Assembly (NCBI RefSeq): GCF_019393635.1
Contig: NC_057867.1
Coordinates: forward strand, 71,861,492 to 71,925,491
Source of the DNA: Dromiciops gliroides
Taxonomy: Eukaryota > Chordata > Mammalia > Microbiotheria > Microbiotheriidae
Direction: 5' to 3'
DNA: 64,000 bases
A program made the translations under genes and the position numbers. Below the pieces are notes generated by a model. The model ran no database searches. It saw nothing but the letters and a program-made list of their open reading frames with translations, and was not told the DNA's origin. Below, in pieces: positions 37,630-48,899 of the stretch (its first letter is position 1; each line of letters begins with the position of its first letter).

Positions 37630-38415
37630 ACAAAGGAGATAAACAAAAAGCTCTTAAAAGATGAATGGCAAACTCAGAAGAGCCATATGAAATCTTGCTC
37701 TAAATCACTAATAAGAGAAATGGATACCAAAATCATGGAAGTGTCAACTCATACCCAAAAAACTGGCAAAGAAGACAGAAGATGGAAATAGTCAATGTTG
37801 GAAGGTTGGGGAAAGACAAACATGAATTGGTAGGACTGTAAAGGAGTCTAACTATTCTGGAAAACAATTTGGATTATACTAAGAAAGAGATTAATATTTA
37901 CACAACAAATTACCCTCAAGGAGGTCAAAGAAAGGCAAGAAGGTCTTATATACATTAAAATACTTATTAAAGCAACATTTGTCTGTAGTAGCCAAGAACT
38001 GAGAGTAGGATGGCCAAATATCATAATACACACATCTAATAGAATATCACTGTGCTGTAAGTAAATATTAGGAATTTAGAAAAACATGAGCTAATACAAA
38101 GTGAAGTAAACAGAACCAGGACAAAATATGCAGAATAGCTCCAACAATGTGAATGGAAAGAACAACAAAGCAATCAAAGCTGAATGGTTGGTCCCAAAGA
38201 AGAGACAGGAGGATATACTCCCTTCTTTAGTAGAGACTGTGTGCAACACTGTGTGTAGCACTAAATTTGGGTGATGTATTGGTTAGTTCTGCTGAACTGT
38301 GTTTTCCCCTATTTTTAATTATTTCTTATTGCTGATGGCTCTCTGAGAGAGGGAAGGGTGACACATCGGAAAATGTAAGTGATAACAAAACAGAAGATAT
38401 TAATAAAATAAAGAA
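37630..38415 (+). repeat. Older L1 3' region
   Basis: TGTCAACTCATACCC, then AGTCAATGTTGGAAGGTTGG and GATATTAATAAAATAAAG at the end. Parallels 16300-17690. Confidence 0.75.
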
Positions 38416-39592
38416 AAAAGAGATCACTAACTTCAGAGAGAGTGGTTTTAGCACAGGGGTAGGGATGAAGGCCAGCTAGCAGAGATTGGTTTGAGGAGCA
38501 AGCGGGTGGTAAGAAAGCAGCCAGTATAAAAGCCACTCTTTCTAAAAGCTTGGCAGAGGGGTGGAAGAAATATATAAGAGATATTTTATGGGAATAACAG
38601 TGTCAAGTGAGGAGTTTTAAGGCAGAGGCACAGGAATTAGGAGAGAGACACTGAACACCAGAGAGAAGGAATGATGAATGGAAAAGGCCACAGAGAAGAT
38701 GGGAGGGGATGGGATCTAGGGCCTAAGTAGAAGGGTAAGCCTTAGCAAAGAATGTGGCCTTATCTTCTGAAATTGTAGGGAAGGAGGAATTAATAGTTGA
38801 AGACAGAAAGGTTTTGAGATATAGAGGAAGGGAGAGGAGGGAGCTCACAATGAGTAACCTTAATCTCAATGAAATCTGGAGAAAAAGCCATGTCCTGAGA
38901 GAAATGGGAGCTCTGAGGTTAAAAGCTGATGCCCAGAGAAGAGATAAAAATGTCTAGACCAGCTACTATAAGAGCGTGACAGAGAGGGCAAAATGAGCTA
39001 AAGAATGACTGATTGCACAATGATGGGAGCTCATTGGGGATCTTGTGCTTAGCATATGGGTAGTGAGAGTGAAGAAAACATGCTGGGGATGACTGAGGTT
39101 TGAGGATTAGTAAAGTATAAAAGGGAAATGACAAGACAGTAAAGAATTCAAGAGTGGAAGAGAGTCTTGTTGAAATAGCATTGAAACTATAAAGGAAAGG
39201 CAGAGAAGTTACAACAGGTGTGATGGACTAGGAGAATAAGTGATGCAACATGGAACCAAACTGTCTAATGAGAGTGAAATTCAGGAGTGAGGTGTATAAG
39301 GAAAGGAAGAACAGGAGATTGTGATCAAGGAGGGGAATTAAGGCATTTATGATGTTGGAGATAAAACACTTACAGGTGACTGTGAGGTATATAAAATAAG
39401 AGTTGGCTGGGAAGGTCATGGGAAACTGTAGAGATGGAATAACTCAGAGGCCAGAGCGTTGGAAAGGCCATCTCGAAGTACTGAAATCACCAGAAACCAT
39501 GGTAGGTATCAGAGTTGAGAAAGACACCAGTGAAGTCAATATCGCTACAAAAATGACTAAACAAGGCACCCCTATAAGGTTTATACCACTTG

Positions 39593-39595
39593 GTT

Positions 39596-39628
<33 letters not shown>

Positions 39629-39772
39629 TTTTTGGGGGGGGCAATGAGGGTTAAATGACTTGCCCAGGGTCACACAGCTAATAAGTGTTAAGTGTCTGAG
39701 GCCGGATTTGAACTCAGGTCCTCCTGAATCCAGGGCCTGTGCTTTATCCACTGTGCCACCTAGCTAGCCCCA
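39593..39772 (-). repeat. WSINE1-type SINE with (TTG)n tail
   Basis: Duplication GTTTATACCACTTG (39579-39592) and GTTTAGACCACTTG (39773-39786). The A-tail has turned into a (TTG) microsatellite at 39598-39627. Confidence 0.94.
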
Positions 39773-39989
39773 GTTTAGACCACTTGTGAAGAACACTCCT
39801 CAATCTACAACCTTGGAACAGAACTACATTACTAATACTTATTTGTTTAAAAAAGAAAGAAATGTACCCAACACAAATAACATGGTGTGGTTTCTCTTTT
39901 TCTCTCTGTCTCCCAATTAAAAGTGAAGTGGCAACAATGAGAATCTTTTAGAATCTGTGGTAATCCTTCTTAAAACTTTTGACAGCATC

Positions 39990-40150
39990 GGGGGCAGCTA
40001 GGTGGCGCAGTGGATAAAGCACTGGCCTTGGATTCAGGAGGACCTGAGTTCAAATCCAACCTCAGACACCTGACACTTAACTAGCTGTGTGAACCTGGGC
40101 AAGTCACTTAACCCCCATTGCCCTGCAAAAAAACAAAAAAGAAAGAAAAA
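39990..40150 (+). repeat. WSINE1-type SINE, first of tandem pair
   Basis: Preceded by AAACTTTTGACAGCATC (39973-39989). Ends in an A-rich linker that runs straight into the next SINE. Confidence 0.95.
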
Positions 40151-40303
40151 GGGGCAGCTAAGTGGCGCAGTGGATAGAGCACTGGCCCTGGAGTCAGGAG
40201 TACCTGAGTTCAAATCCAGCCTCAGACACTTAACACTTACAAGCTGTGTGACCCTGGGCAAGTCACTTAACCCCAATTGCCTCACTAAAAAAAAACAAAA
40301 AAC
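40151..40303 (+). repeat. WSINE1-type SINE, second of tandem pair
   Basis: Followed by the matching AAACTTTTGACAGCATC at 40304-40320. One perfect 17-bp duplication encloses both SINEs. Confidence 0.95.
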
Positions 40304-40357
40304 AAACTTTTGACAGCATCACAAAAAGTGGTTCCCCCAAAATCCTACTATACTAAC

Positions 40358-40675
40358 AGGGCATCTAGGTGGCTCAGTGGATAGAGCACTAGTCCTGAAG
40401 TTGGGAGGTCCTGAGTTCAAATCTCACCTCAGACACTAATTAGTTGTATGACCCTGGGCAAGTCACTTAACCCCAATTGCCCTAAACACCCAGGGGCCAT
40501 CTCCAGCCATCCTGTTCTATATTTTGCCACTGGACCCAGAGGGCTCTGGAGGAGAGAGTGAGGTTGGAGACCTTGCATAGTCCTCCCTCACTTAAATCCA
40601 ATTCAGTGCAAATCATGACATCACCTCCAGACATCGTGATCCTCTTTGAGAATGAAGGACAAAAACAAAAACAAA
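40358..40675 (+). repeat. Third SINE type: tRNA head plus long unique 3' part
   Basis: Head CATCTAGGTGGCTCAGTGGA; 3' part includes GGGCCATCTCCAGCCATCC, CATGACATCACCTCCAGACA and TTTGAGAATGAAGGACAAA. It is the only copy of this type in the window, and different from the A-tailed and RTE-tailed SINEs. Confidence 0.8.
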
Positions 40676-41275
40676 AAACCCATGCTAGTTCTAGCACTGT
40701 GGTGCCTGGGAAACTGGCTTCTGAGATACCAGCCTAAGTCAAAACATTCAAGAAATCTTGTTTATTGTTGGGGGGAAAAATAAAAAAACCCCAAAAAACA
40801 TGTTTTATAGATTTTGATTTTTTCTGGACTAAAATGCATTAAGAACATTTGAAAATTGCATTTTAGATGTCTGTGTGGCTGTATCATGTGTACAATTTAT
40901 ACCCAATTTCTTGATGTACTTCAGACAATCAGACAACAATATCTGAATAATTCAAAAGTCCCCATTAGTATCCTGATGGGTTGAATGAGAAGCAAGGTCC
41001 TTCAGGGCATTTGTCTAGCTTGTTTCCCTTCCAAAGCCATATTCAGGTATTCCTTCACTGCCCTCGAGGAAGTTCTAGGCCTGACTGGCATTTAAGGTAC
41101 TTTAAAAACTTGACTTTGCTGATCTCGGGAAAAGGGTCTTAAGACATAGGGCAAAAATGATGTGCCCCAACACCAACATTTCATGAAAAAGAAACCAGAG
41201 AGCTCTGAGAGACAGACGGACAGACAGGCCAGCAGGCAGACACACCCACTCACACAGGCAGCCAGATTGCCTTAC

Positions 41276-41436
41276 CTGTTTGACAGCATGCTTATTTCCC
41301 AGAACACAATCTGGTCCAGAGCAGACATATACATTTGAAGGTAAGTCATTATAGGATTCTCTGTTGATGCCTGAAGAATCTCTCATGTTGAAATAGAGTG
41401 CCCACAGAAGCTTTGGCTTTTCTGGTTCTTCATTTT
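41276..41436 (-). CDS. CHM: CHM (Rab escort protein 1) internal exon, exon 14 equivalent
   Basis: This 161-bp exon encodes 54 residues once the first codon is completed by the last base of the previous exon. The acceptor is TTTTTAG just above 41436 and the donor is CAG|GTAAG at 41275. The peptide includes [19 protein letters not shown] and then [11 protein letters not shown], which are near-invariant REP-1/REP-2 signatures in the conserved C-terminal part of the GDI/REP superfamily fold. After CSGPDC it reads [10 protein letters not shown], where human REP-1 has GLGND at the same place from memory; this is ordinary divergence. The exon ends in phase 0 and joins the exon ending at 31003 without disturbing the frame. 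There is no internal stop. Confidence 0.98.
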
Positions 41437-41539
41437 CTAAAAACAAGACAAAATGTCTACATATTCACATGCTAAAGAAACAAAAGATCAATACATGGGG
41501 TTTACTAGAGGACTATAGGATTGGAGGCCATCCAATTTC

Positions 41540-41771
41540 AACTGCTTCATTTCTGTGATAGCAAAGAACTGGAAATTGCTTAATAAATGTGGTAATGAAT
41601 GTAATGGAGTATTACTGTGCTGTAAGAAATGATGAAAATGATGAATACAGAGAATCATGCAAAGATCTCTATGAACTGATGAAGTTTAAAGTAAGCAGAG
41701 CCAAGAAAATAATATATACAATGAGTACAACAATGTACATGGAAAAAACTGTGCACAAGCATACGTGCGCG

Positions 41772-41814
<43 letters not shown>
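41540..41814 (+). repeat. L1 3' UTR fragment with (CA)n
   Basis: GCAAAGAACTGGAAATTGC, then GTATTACTGTGCTGTAAGAA. A CA tract follows at 41773-41814. Confidence 0.85.
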
Positions 41815-41819
<5 letters not shown>

Positions 41820-41859
41820 CAAAACTGAATGTAAAAAAATTATTTTAAAAAATTGCCAT

Positions 41860-42002
41860 GGGGACGGCTAGGTGGTGCAGTGGATAGCGCACTGGCCCTG
41901 GAGTGAGAAGGACCTGAGTTCAAATCCAGCCTCAGACACTTACTAGCTGTGTGACCCTGAGCAAGTTGTTTAATCCCTATTGCCTCAAAAAAGAAAAAAA
42001 AA
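41860..42002 (+). repeat. WSINE1-type SINE
   Basis: Head with one deviation (GGGGACGGC). Weak flanking duplication AAATTGCCA / AACTTGCCA. Confidence 0.9.
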
Positions 42003-43107
42003 CTTGCCACAGCACTCTTAACCTTCCTCAACTACCACCCTGATCAGTCATCAACCATCAACACAGAAGCAAGACCCTCCACCAGCAAAAAGACTATGTT
42101 TTGCTGAAAGCTCCAATGAAAGCTCAGCATTTTTAGCAATAAAGTTTTTTTTTTAAATTAAGGCATGTACATTCCTTTTTTTTTTTGGACATAATACTAT
42201 TGGACACTTAAAAGACTACAGCATAGTATAAACATAGCTTTTATATGCACTGGGAAACCAAAAAATTCATGTGACTCAATTTATTGCGGTGAGCTGGAAC
42301 TGAACCTGCAATATCTCCAACATATGCCCATATTACAATTCTCTGAGAGGTGCTAATCTACTCACATTATATACAGACGCACATATCATCATCTACTAAC
42401 TTTCAATTTATCACAAAATTCAATTATTCTAATAGCCCATTCCCCAACAATTCTGGAGATGAGAGTGGCAATTTTTAACAGTAATTCAATTAAAGTGGCA
42501 GAGTCTGTCCCTTTCCTCAAACCAACTTATTGTTTATTTGTTGCCAGCATAGAAAACAAGTCTACAAAAGTTACTTCCAAATAGACCAGGAAGTTATCTT
42601 CCTGGTGTTTAAAATCAAGAAACACAAACAAAAAACCCTGGAAAGCTATGGAACTAGCCTATGTTCCAAGTTAAAAATTATGTGGTCAAAGCTGGAGTTT
42701 TTCCAAATGTCTCTACCATTTCTTCTTTTCATGGCTAAGCTCCTTTTCACCAATGAGAAATACAATGACATAAATATCTGTTACCAAGCTTTTTAGCTAG
42801 AAAGTTGGTGGAACAAATGAAGATGCCACCAAATGTCAGAGGCACAGAGTGGAGCAGATGATGTTGTCACGGTAAAAGTAAACTTGTCAAGCAGTAAGAC
42901 ATAATACTAAAGAAAAAAAATGGCTTCAGATTTTGTTGTGGACCTTGATTTCCTGGGTAAAATAGAACATTGGCCCTACCAACTAGAACCAAAGAGGTTC
43001 TTCACTTTTAAAATCTATTCCAGTGCTCTAAGAAGGGGGCCCAGAACAATCAATACCATTTTATCATTTTTTCCCTGGCCACATCTGATCCCTTAAGCTT
43101 ATACTAG

Positions 43108-43308
43108 GGCAGCTAGGTGGTACAGTGGATAAAGCACTGGCCTTGGATTCAGGAGGACCTGAGTTCAAATCCAGCCTCAGACAATTGACACTTACTAGCT
43201 GTGTGACCCTGGGCAAGTCACTTAATCTTCATTGCACCCTACCCCCAAAAGGCAATAAACAAATAAATGAATGAATGAATGAACAAGTAAATAAATAAAT
43301 AAAATAAT
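43108..43308 (+). repeat. WSINE1-type SINE with AATA/AATG tail
   Basis: Perfect 10-bp duplication CTTATACTAG at 43098-43107 and 43309-43318. The tail is an AATG/AATA microsatellite. Confidence 0.94.
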
Positions 43309-43363
43309 CTTATACTAGATTATTCTTCTTTGGTCCAGAAGGTAAAGCTAAGCTTAATTCCTT

Positions 43364-43522
43364 TTTTTTGGGGGGGGGGGGCAGTGTGGGGCAATGAGGG
43401 TTAAGTGACTTGCTCAGGGTCACACAGCTAGTAAGTGTCAAGTGTCTGAGGTCAAATTTGAACTGAGGTCCTCTTTAATCCAGGGCCAGTGCCTTATACA
43501 CTGTGCCAGCTAGCTGCCTTAG
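43364..43522 (-). repeat. WSINE1-type SINE
   Basis: Perfect 12-bp duplication GCTTAATTCCTT at 43352-43363 and 43523-43534. A G run stands between tail and body. Confidence 0.94.
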
Positions 43523-43736
43523 GCTTAATTCCTTGAAGTCCTATTGGACATCATTTGGCTATTGGGAATTTTGGTACCAAATTTACCAACAGAGAGTAAA
43601 TGATCACTTTTCACAATTTCAACCTAACATAGTATCTAATAGGTCTAGCACAGATTGAGATCAACACTTAATAAAACTGAAGTTCCATTTTCAATAACTG
43701 AAATATTAAATGGGGGGGGAATAGACAGGGAAGAGA

Positions 43737-43880
43737 ATAAGCATTTATATAATGCCTACTCAGTTGAGGAAAACAGAGGCAAAGTGATTTACTGGAGAGG
43801 TAACATAGCTAGTAAGTGTCTGAAATCAGGTCTTCTAGACTCTAGGCCCAGCGCTGTGCTACCTAATTACCCATGGATGT
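43737..43880 (-). repeat. MIR/MAR1 SINE fragment
   Basis: AATAAGCATTTATATAATGC, then GAGGCAAAGTGATTTACTGG and GGCCCAGCGCTGTGCTACC. Confidence 0.7.
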
Positions 43881-43889
43881 ATGAAAGAT

Positions 43890-44285
43890 AGCATGACCCA
43901 TGAATGAATGTGAGAGATACTATGGAGGCAGAATTAGTAAGATTGAGCAACTAGCTGGAGAAGAGATGAGGAAGAAAGAGGCAATGATGATTCTGAAGCT
44001 ATGAACCTGAATAACAGTGAGAACAGTGAAACCATGAACACAAATAGGGAACTTTTCAAGGTGGCCATGTTGGGGGTGGGGCAGAGTATGTGGAGTGAAG
44101 AGAGAGAACAAATTTCGTTTTGGACACTCTGAATTTGAAATGCCTATAGGACATCCAAGAGGAGATATCCAGAAGTACTTGGAGATTCATAAATAGTATC
44201 CGTGAGACATGTCAGGGCAGGATATATAAAAATGGGAGCCATCTGCATAGAGATGACACCTTAAATCAACCAAGCTAGATAGCAA
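43890..44285 (-). repeat. L2-type LINE fragment with RT motif
   Basis: The minus strand near 44250 reads HLYADGSHFYIS, a degraded YADD RT motif in an L2-type context. Confidence 0.7.
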
Positions 44286-46024
44286 GGGTGACCCTACAGG
44301 TATTTTTATGACAAGTGGTTATTGTTTTCTACAAAAAATCCATGGTCTGGTAATGTGACAACGCTGACCAAACACATACACTTCTGAAATCCTGCAGCTT
44401 GAAACAAAAAGTAACCATGGGTTAGAAAAAAATCTGTTCCTTTAGTATCTATTGTAAAATAATAATTTCATAGTTTTAGCAAAAAAAATCTCTAGCAAAT
44501 AATTTTTAAAACACAGATTAAATTAATCAATCTGTGCAAATGGGGTTCTCTCAGAAGAGAGCAATGTATTTTAATGTATTAAAAGTTCTTCCTTAGAAAG
44601 TTCCTTCTTCCTCATTTAGGCAGGAAAATGAATCAAGTCCTCTTCTCCAGGTGACTTTGCCTCTTTGACCTGCCATGGCCCAGTGCTCACTTTATCTGGT
44701 GATTCATTTTCAAGAACTCCAACAGTATTTGTTCTGACATTTTAATTAAAATACGACCACTACCTCATCCTGATGATAAAAAGGCCCATGTGTCAGTGAA
44801 AACTAGCTTTTCAGTGCCTCGGTGCACCTGAGGACCTTTCTGATCTCAGAGTTCTTACTAAAGAATTTCAGTCGGGTTCTAAACAATACATCATTTCAAA
44901 ATGGGATCACTTTAAACATTAAGATTAATGTTTTTTTTTAAATGGATAGAAGATGCTAAGTAAGTAATGGACGTGCATTTGCTCCCCAAGCTGATTTTTA
45001 CAAATAACTACAAAACCTAATTTTTATAAAAGGAAACCTAAATGGCAGCTTCAGGGGAAGTGTGCTCATTAGCTGCAGGTATTGGCTATAGTAACAACCC
45101 TCATTGGAAGGAGCCTGAAGGAAAAAGAATGGGCAAAGTCTTAGAGTTTGGAATCTATGTAAGCAAATTATGGATTTGATTGAAGCCAGAGGCTGAAAAC
45201 TTTGTATCTGAATTAAGAATAATATTTTAATAAAATTTATAGTAACTTCATAATCAATAGTTATAATAGCAATCACAAACATTTATGAAGCTTACAAATG
45301 GAGAAAATCTTGATATTTAGTAAAAAACAAATTAAATACCAACTTACAGCAAGATATACTTTCTGATTAGAGAACTTTACTCAGGCAGTACAAAATGAAG
45401 TGAGCATTTGAGAATGAAGCAATTTGTATTCTCTTATGTAAATCAATAAGTCCACCTATGCTCTTCTGCATTAAGACAAAAAACAACGCAAGAGAGTACA
45501 GATTCTAATAAGAGAGAGGAAGACATAGGCTATGTGGACAGACACAACCAACAAAAGGAAATCAAGAACTGGAAATCAACGTGAGGAAAAAAGATACAAA
45601 TGTGTATTCCTAGTAGAGAAATCGCCACTTATTCCAAGGAAATATGGATTCAAAGGGCCATTTCTGTCTCTGAACATAAAAAAATAAACAGACTCACTTT
45701 GCTTGAGTTGCCCTCTTGTGGCCAAACCTCAATAATGCAGTGTTTTTTTCTTGTATGAGTTCTCAATAGGATTGTTTTAAAAAGTCCCCATTGATGTACA
45801 CTGTGAAGGCCCTGGATGATTAGGAAGGACTGCTACACATTTCAACTGTTTCAATAATAACAAATTTTTGTTTGTTTGTTTGTTTTTAACCTTCACTCAA
45901 TTGGTAAGAGTCCCACCTCAACCATTATAATACAATGCTTGCAAAATGTGGCACACATCTAAAAGGAAAATTCAGGTATAAAGTTAAACTATCTTTCTAT
46001 CAAGAAAGACCAGAATATTCTTAC

Positions 46025-46126
46025 CCAACTCTGCCTCAGCATATGGGGTGAACAATTTCTGCACGACTGGCTCTAAATCTTCTCTTGCTGTTTTTTTTGA
46101 GGATGGACAAGTCAAATGGATGAGAT
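46025..46126 (-). CDS. CHM: CHM (Rab escort protein 1) internal exon, exon 13 equivalent
   Basis: This 102-bp exon starts after an ACAG acceptor at 46127-46130 and ends with a GG|GTAAG donor at 46024. Its first two bases complete a codon begun in an upstream exon outside the window; a T there gives Tyr, as in human GTYLVHLTC. The peptide contains LIHLTCPSS, then [16 protein letters not shown], close to the human segment. A run of eight A in the coding strand encodes Lys-Lys; human seems to have one Lys, so this may be a one-codon insertion. The run is intact in frame. The final G plus AA of the next exon makes Glu, so the phases agree. Upstream exons were not found in the remaining 18 kb. Confidence 0.96.
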
Positions 46127-46727
46127 CTGTTCCAATGCAGAGGGAAAGGGAATGGAGAGAAAAAATAAAGTTAGTGTATGTTCAATCCTTGCTTATATGT
46201 CTCAAAAGTGCAGCAATTAGGTTTTCTCTGACACAGGGATACAAGCATTAAAATATGCTAAGCCTGGATTTAATAACCAGATCCCTTATATTTAGCGAAC
46301 AAGTTTATTTTTTCAATGTAGATTTCTGAATTCAATATTACAATAAAGCATTACATTCCAGACCCCATTAATTTAGAATTTGCCAGGTTTGTTATATTAT
46401 ATACAATTTATGAAAAAGTGATTTTGTTTCACTAGACTACAGAAGAGCCTAATTCAGATTTTAATTATTTAGAAAAAATTTTTCAAGTACTCCAGAAAAA
46501 CCTAAGTACATGCAAACCACCGACATGCTAATAACAAACTACGGATTTATTAAATTGTATCCACAATGGCTTCTATTTAATAACATATTTTTCTGTCTTA
46601 GTTTGAATAACTTGATGTACTTGATAACATACATGTATGTGTTAAAAATAGTCCATAATCCACACGATTCACTAGATAAAACTCTCCCTTTCAATGATTT
46701 CTAGTGAATGAGGTTCTACTCTAATTG

Positions 46728-46891
46728 TTGGGTTTTTGTTTTGGTTTGGTTTTTTTGGTGAGGCAATTGGGGTTAAATGACTTGCCCAGGGTCACACAGC
46801 TAGTAGGTGTCAAGTGTCTGAGGCCGGATTTGAACTCAGGTTCTCTTGAATCCAGGGCCAGTGCTTTATCCATTGAGCCACCTAGCTGCCC
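46728..46891 (-). repeat. WSINE1-type SINE
   Basis: Duplication CTCTAATTG at 46719-46727 and 46892-46900. Confidence 0.93.
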
Positions 46892-47819
46892 CTCTAATTG
46901 GTTTTTAAGAAATCTGAAGCCTTGACCTTAAAGCTTGGGTTTCTCAAGCTAAAGAACATCACATATTTAAAGAAGACACTTCTTCGCAAAGTACAATATT
47001 GCACAAGAAAAAGAAAGGGTCCAAGATTTAATTCAAAAAGTCTATTAAGTGTCCGTTATAGCAAAGAGATGCTGGAAATGGAAAGACAAAAAAAAAAAGT
47101 GTCTAAAATACCTGAGCAAGGAGATTCCCTAGGTGTTGGAAAGGGTCTGGGGTGACAGTAAAATGGTGGCAAAGGAGATCCTAGAGTCTAGCGGCACATC
47201 AGTACCAATTCCAACAATGTTACATCGAGAACGGCCCATTTTCATGCACCCTAGTCCACCATCTCCCCTTTTCTTCTCCAAAGTTATTTATTTCAGTGTA
47301 CTAAGGAGGATTCCCTCCACTGCCTGAATACATTTCCAATTTTGTAGTGGAAATCGATATGAGGAAGGATGTAGGATTATAAAAATTCATTTCACAAATA
47401 ATTTAGCTGGAAAGTATTTTTTAATGGCGGGGATACACAATATTTATGCTCTTCTACTCATATGGAATATGTTAGGAAAATTATTTGTTATCTCAAAGAT
47501 CACCTCAAGAATTCTCACATTCAATTTATTTTTTTTCACTGAAATAAAAAATATGCTTGATACCTTTTTTCAAGGGGAAAGGAAACAAAGGTCAAGATCA
47601 AAGAGGGTCTTTACAAGTCTAAAGAATGAAATAATCATTGGCATATGATCATTTAACTTTACTAGTTTCTCTCTCCATTTTGTATAAGTACTCAAGCACT
47701 TGGTAACATGTCTCTTCCATCTTAAAAACAAAGTCTACATTTCTTTATAGAGTAATTTTGTGTGTGGTGGTGATGTGGGGAGGGGGGGTCCCAACCAAAA
47801 AATACCTGGGAGATATTTC

Positions 47820-48260
47820 AAGATCAGTCAACAAGCATTCAGTAAAATTCTTTCTCTGTGCCAGGCATAGTCCTAGGCACTGGGGATGGAAAGGCAAATC
47901 CCCACAAGTCCCTGCCTCTCAAGATCCTTGTTTCTATTAGGGAGAAACAACATGTTCACATACAAACACATACAACATAATTACAAAGTAAACATAAGGG
48001 AATTTTTTTTTTTGCAGAGAATGAAGGGCTGGAGATTAGAGTGTGCCTTATGTAGGGGACAACACTTGAGCTGACCTCTGAAGGAAAGTGGGATTTCTAA
48101 GACACAGAAGTGATGAAGGAGTGCATTTCAGACACCCGGGACAACCAAAAGCACAGAGACCAGAAATGGAATGGCATGTGTGAGAAACAGCAAGCAGGCC
48201 AGTGAGATTGCACAGTAGAGTGCAGTGAGGGAAATAATATGTAATAAGAGGAAACGCCAA
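47820..48260 (-). repeat. L2-type LINE fragment, antisense
   Basis: CTGTGCCAGGCATAGTCCTA, then GGCACTGGGGATGGAAAGGC and ACCTCTGAAGGAAAGTGGG. Confidence 0.6.
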
Positions 48261-48439
48261 GGCTTCTGCCTGCAGTCTCAATTTTCCAGGCCCTTCCTAT
48301 CCAATGAAACCTGAGTGCATTATTAAAAGTCTAACCATTTGCAGGAAATTCAGAGGATTAACATGAATTCACACGAGTATTTTAATAACTTGAAGAAAAT
48401 GTACTTTTGAAAAATTTCCTATGGGCTAGAAATATTCTA

Positions 48440-48742
48440 GAATATTTCTCTCCTTTACTTCTCTCTTTGTCTCGCTCCCCTCTCTTTCTCCCCTTCTCTG
48501 TGTGTCTCTCCCCCCCCATTTCTCTCTCTATGTCTATTTCTCTCCCTCCTTTACTTCTGTCTCTCTCTCCCCCTTCTATTTCTCTGTGTCTCTTTCTCCT
48601 CTATTTCTCTCTCCTTTACTTGTCTCTATGTCTGTCTCTCCCCCTTCTATTTCGCTGTGTCTCTCTTCTCTATTCTCTCTCCTTTATATCTATGTCTCCG
48701 TATCTCTCTCCCCCTCTATTTCTCTGGGTCTATTTCTCTTCC

Positions 48743-48779
<37 letters not shown>

Positions 48780-48895
48780 CCTCTCTTTCTCTCTCCCTTT
48801 CGCCTGTTTCTCTCCTTTACTTCTCTCTCCCCCTCTACTTCTCTTTGTGTGTCTCTCTATTTCTCCTCTATTTCTCTCTCTCTCCTCTCCCATGT
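48440..48895. repeat. 450-bp polypyrimidine tract (TCTC-rich, imperfect tandem)
   Basis: The plus strand is nearly all C and T, with repeated phrases CCCCTTCTATTTCTCTGTGT and TCTCTCCTTTACTTCTCTCT. The long open frames across it are low-complexity artefacts. Confidence 0.95.
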
Positions 48896-48899
48896 ATAT

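Larger units (their letters stand above)
36470..39575 (-). mobile_element. Long L2-type LINE relic split by hAT and L1 insertions
   Basis: L2-type antisense text resumes after each interruption: 36470-36560, 36794-36950, 37440-37625, then 38420-39575. Intervening pieces are a hAT element (36561-36793) and L1 3' fragments (36955-37440 and 37630-38415). Order is collinear with the L2 relic at 32.9-34.3 kb (CCTTGGGG, then GGTCAAGAATGATG, then GGTGGTAAGAAAGCAG). Confidence 0.6.
31004..41275 (-). other. CHM: CHM intron between exons 14 and 15
   Basis: This 10.3-kb intron is bounded by the donor at 41275 and the acceptor at 31004. It is mostly repeats: SINEs, L1 3' ends, hAT copies and an L2-type relic, listed separately. 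Repeat-poor stretches are 31004-31418, 34340-35370 and 40673-41275, in which I see nothing further. Confidence 0.95.
41437..46024 (-). other. CHM: CHM intron between exons 13 and 14
   Basis: This 4.6-kb intron contains an L1 3' fragment, a CA repeat, three SINEs, a MIR/MAR1 copy and an L2-type fragment. The stretches 42010-43095 and 44290-46024 have no recognisable element or coding signal. Confidence 0.95.
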
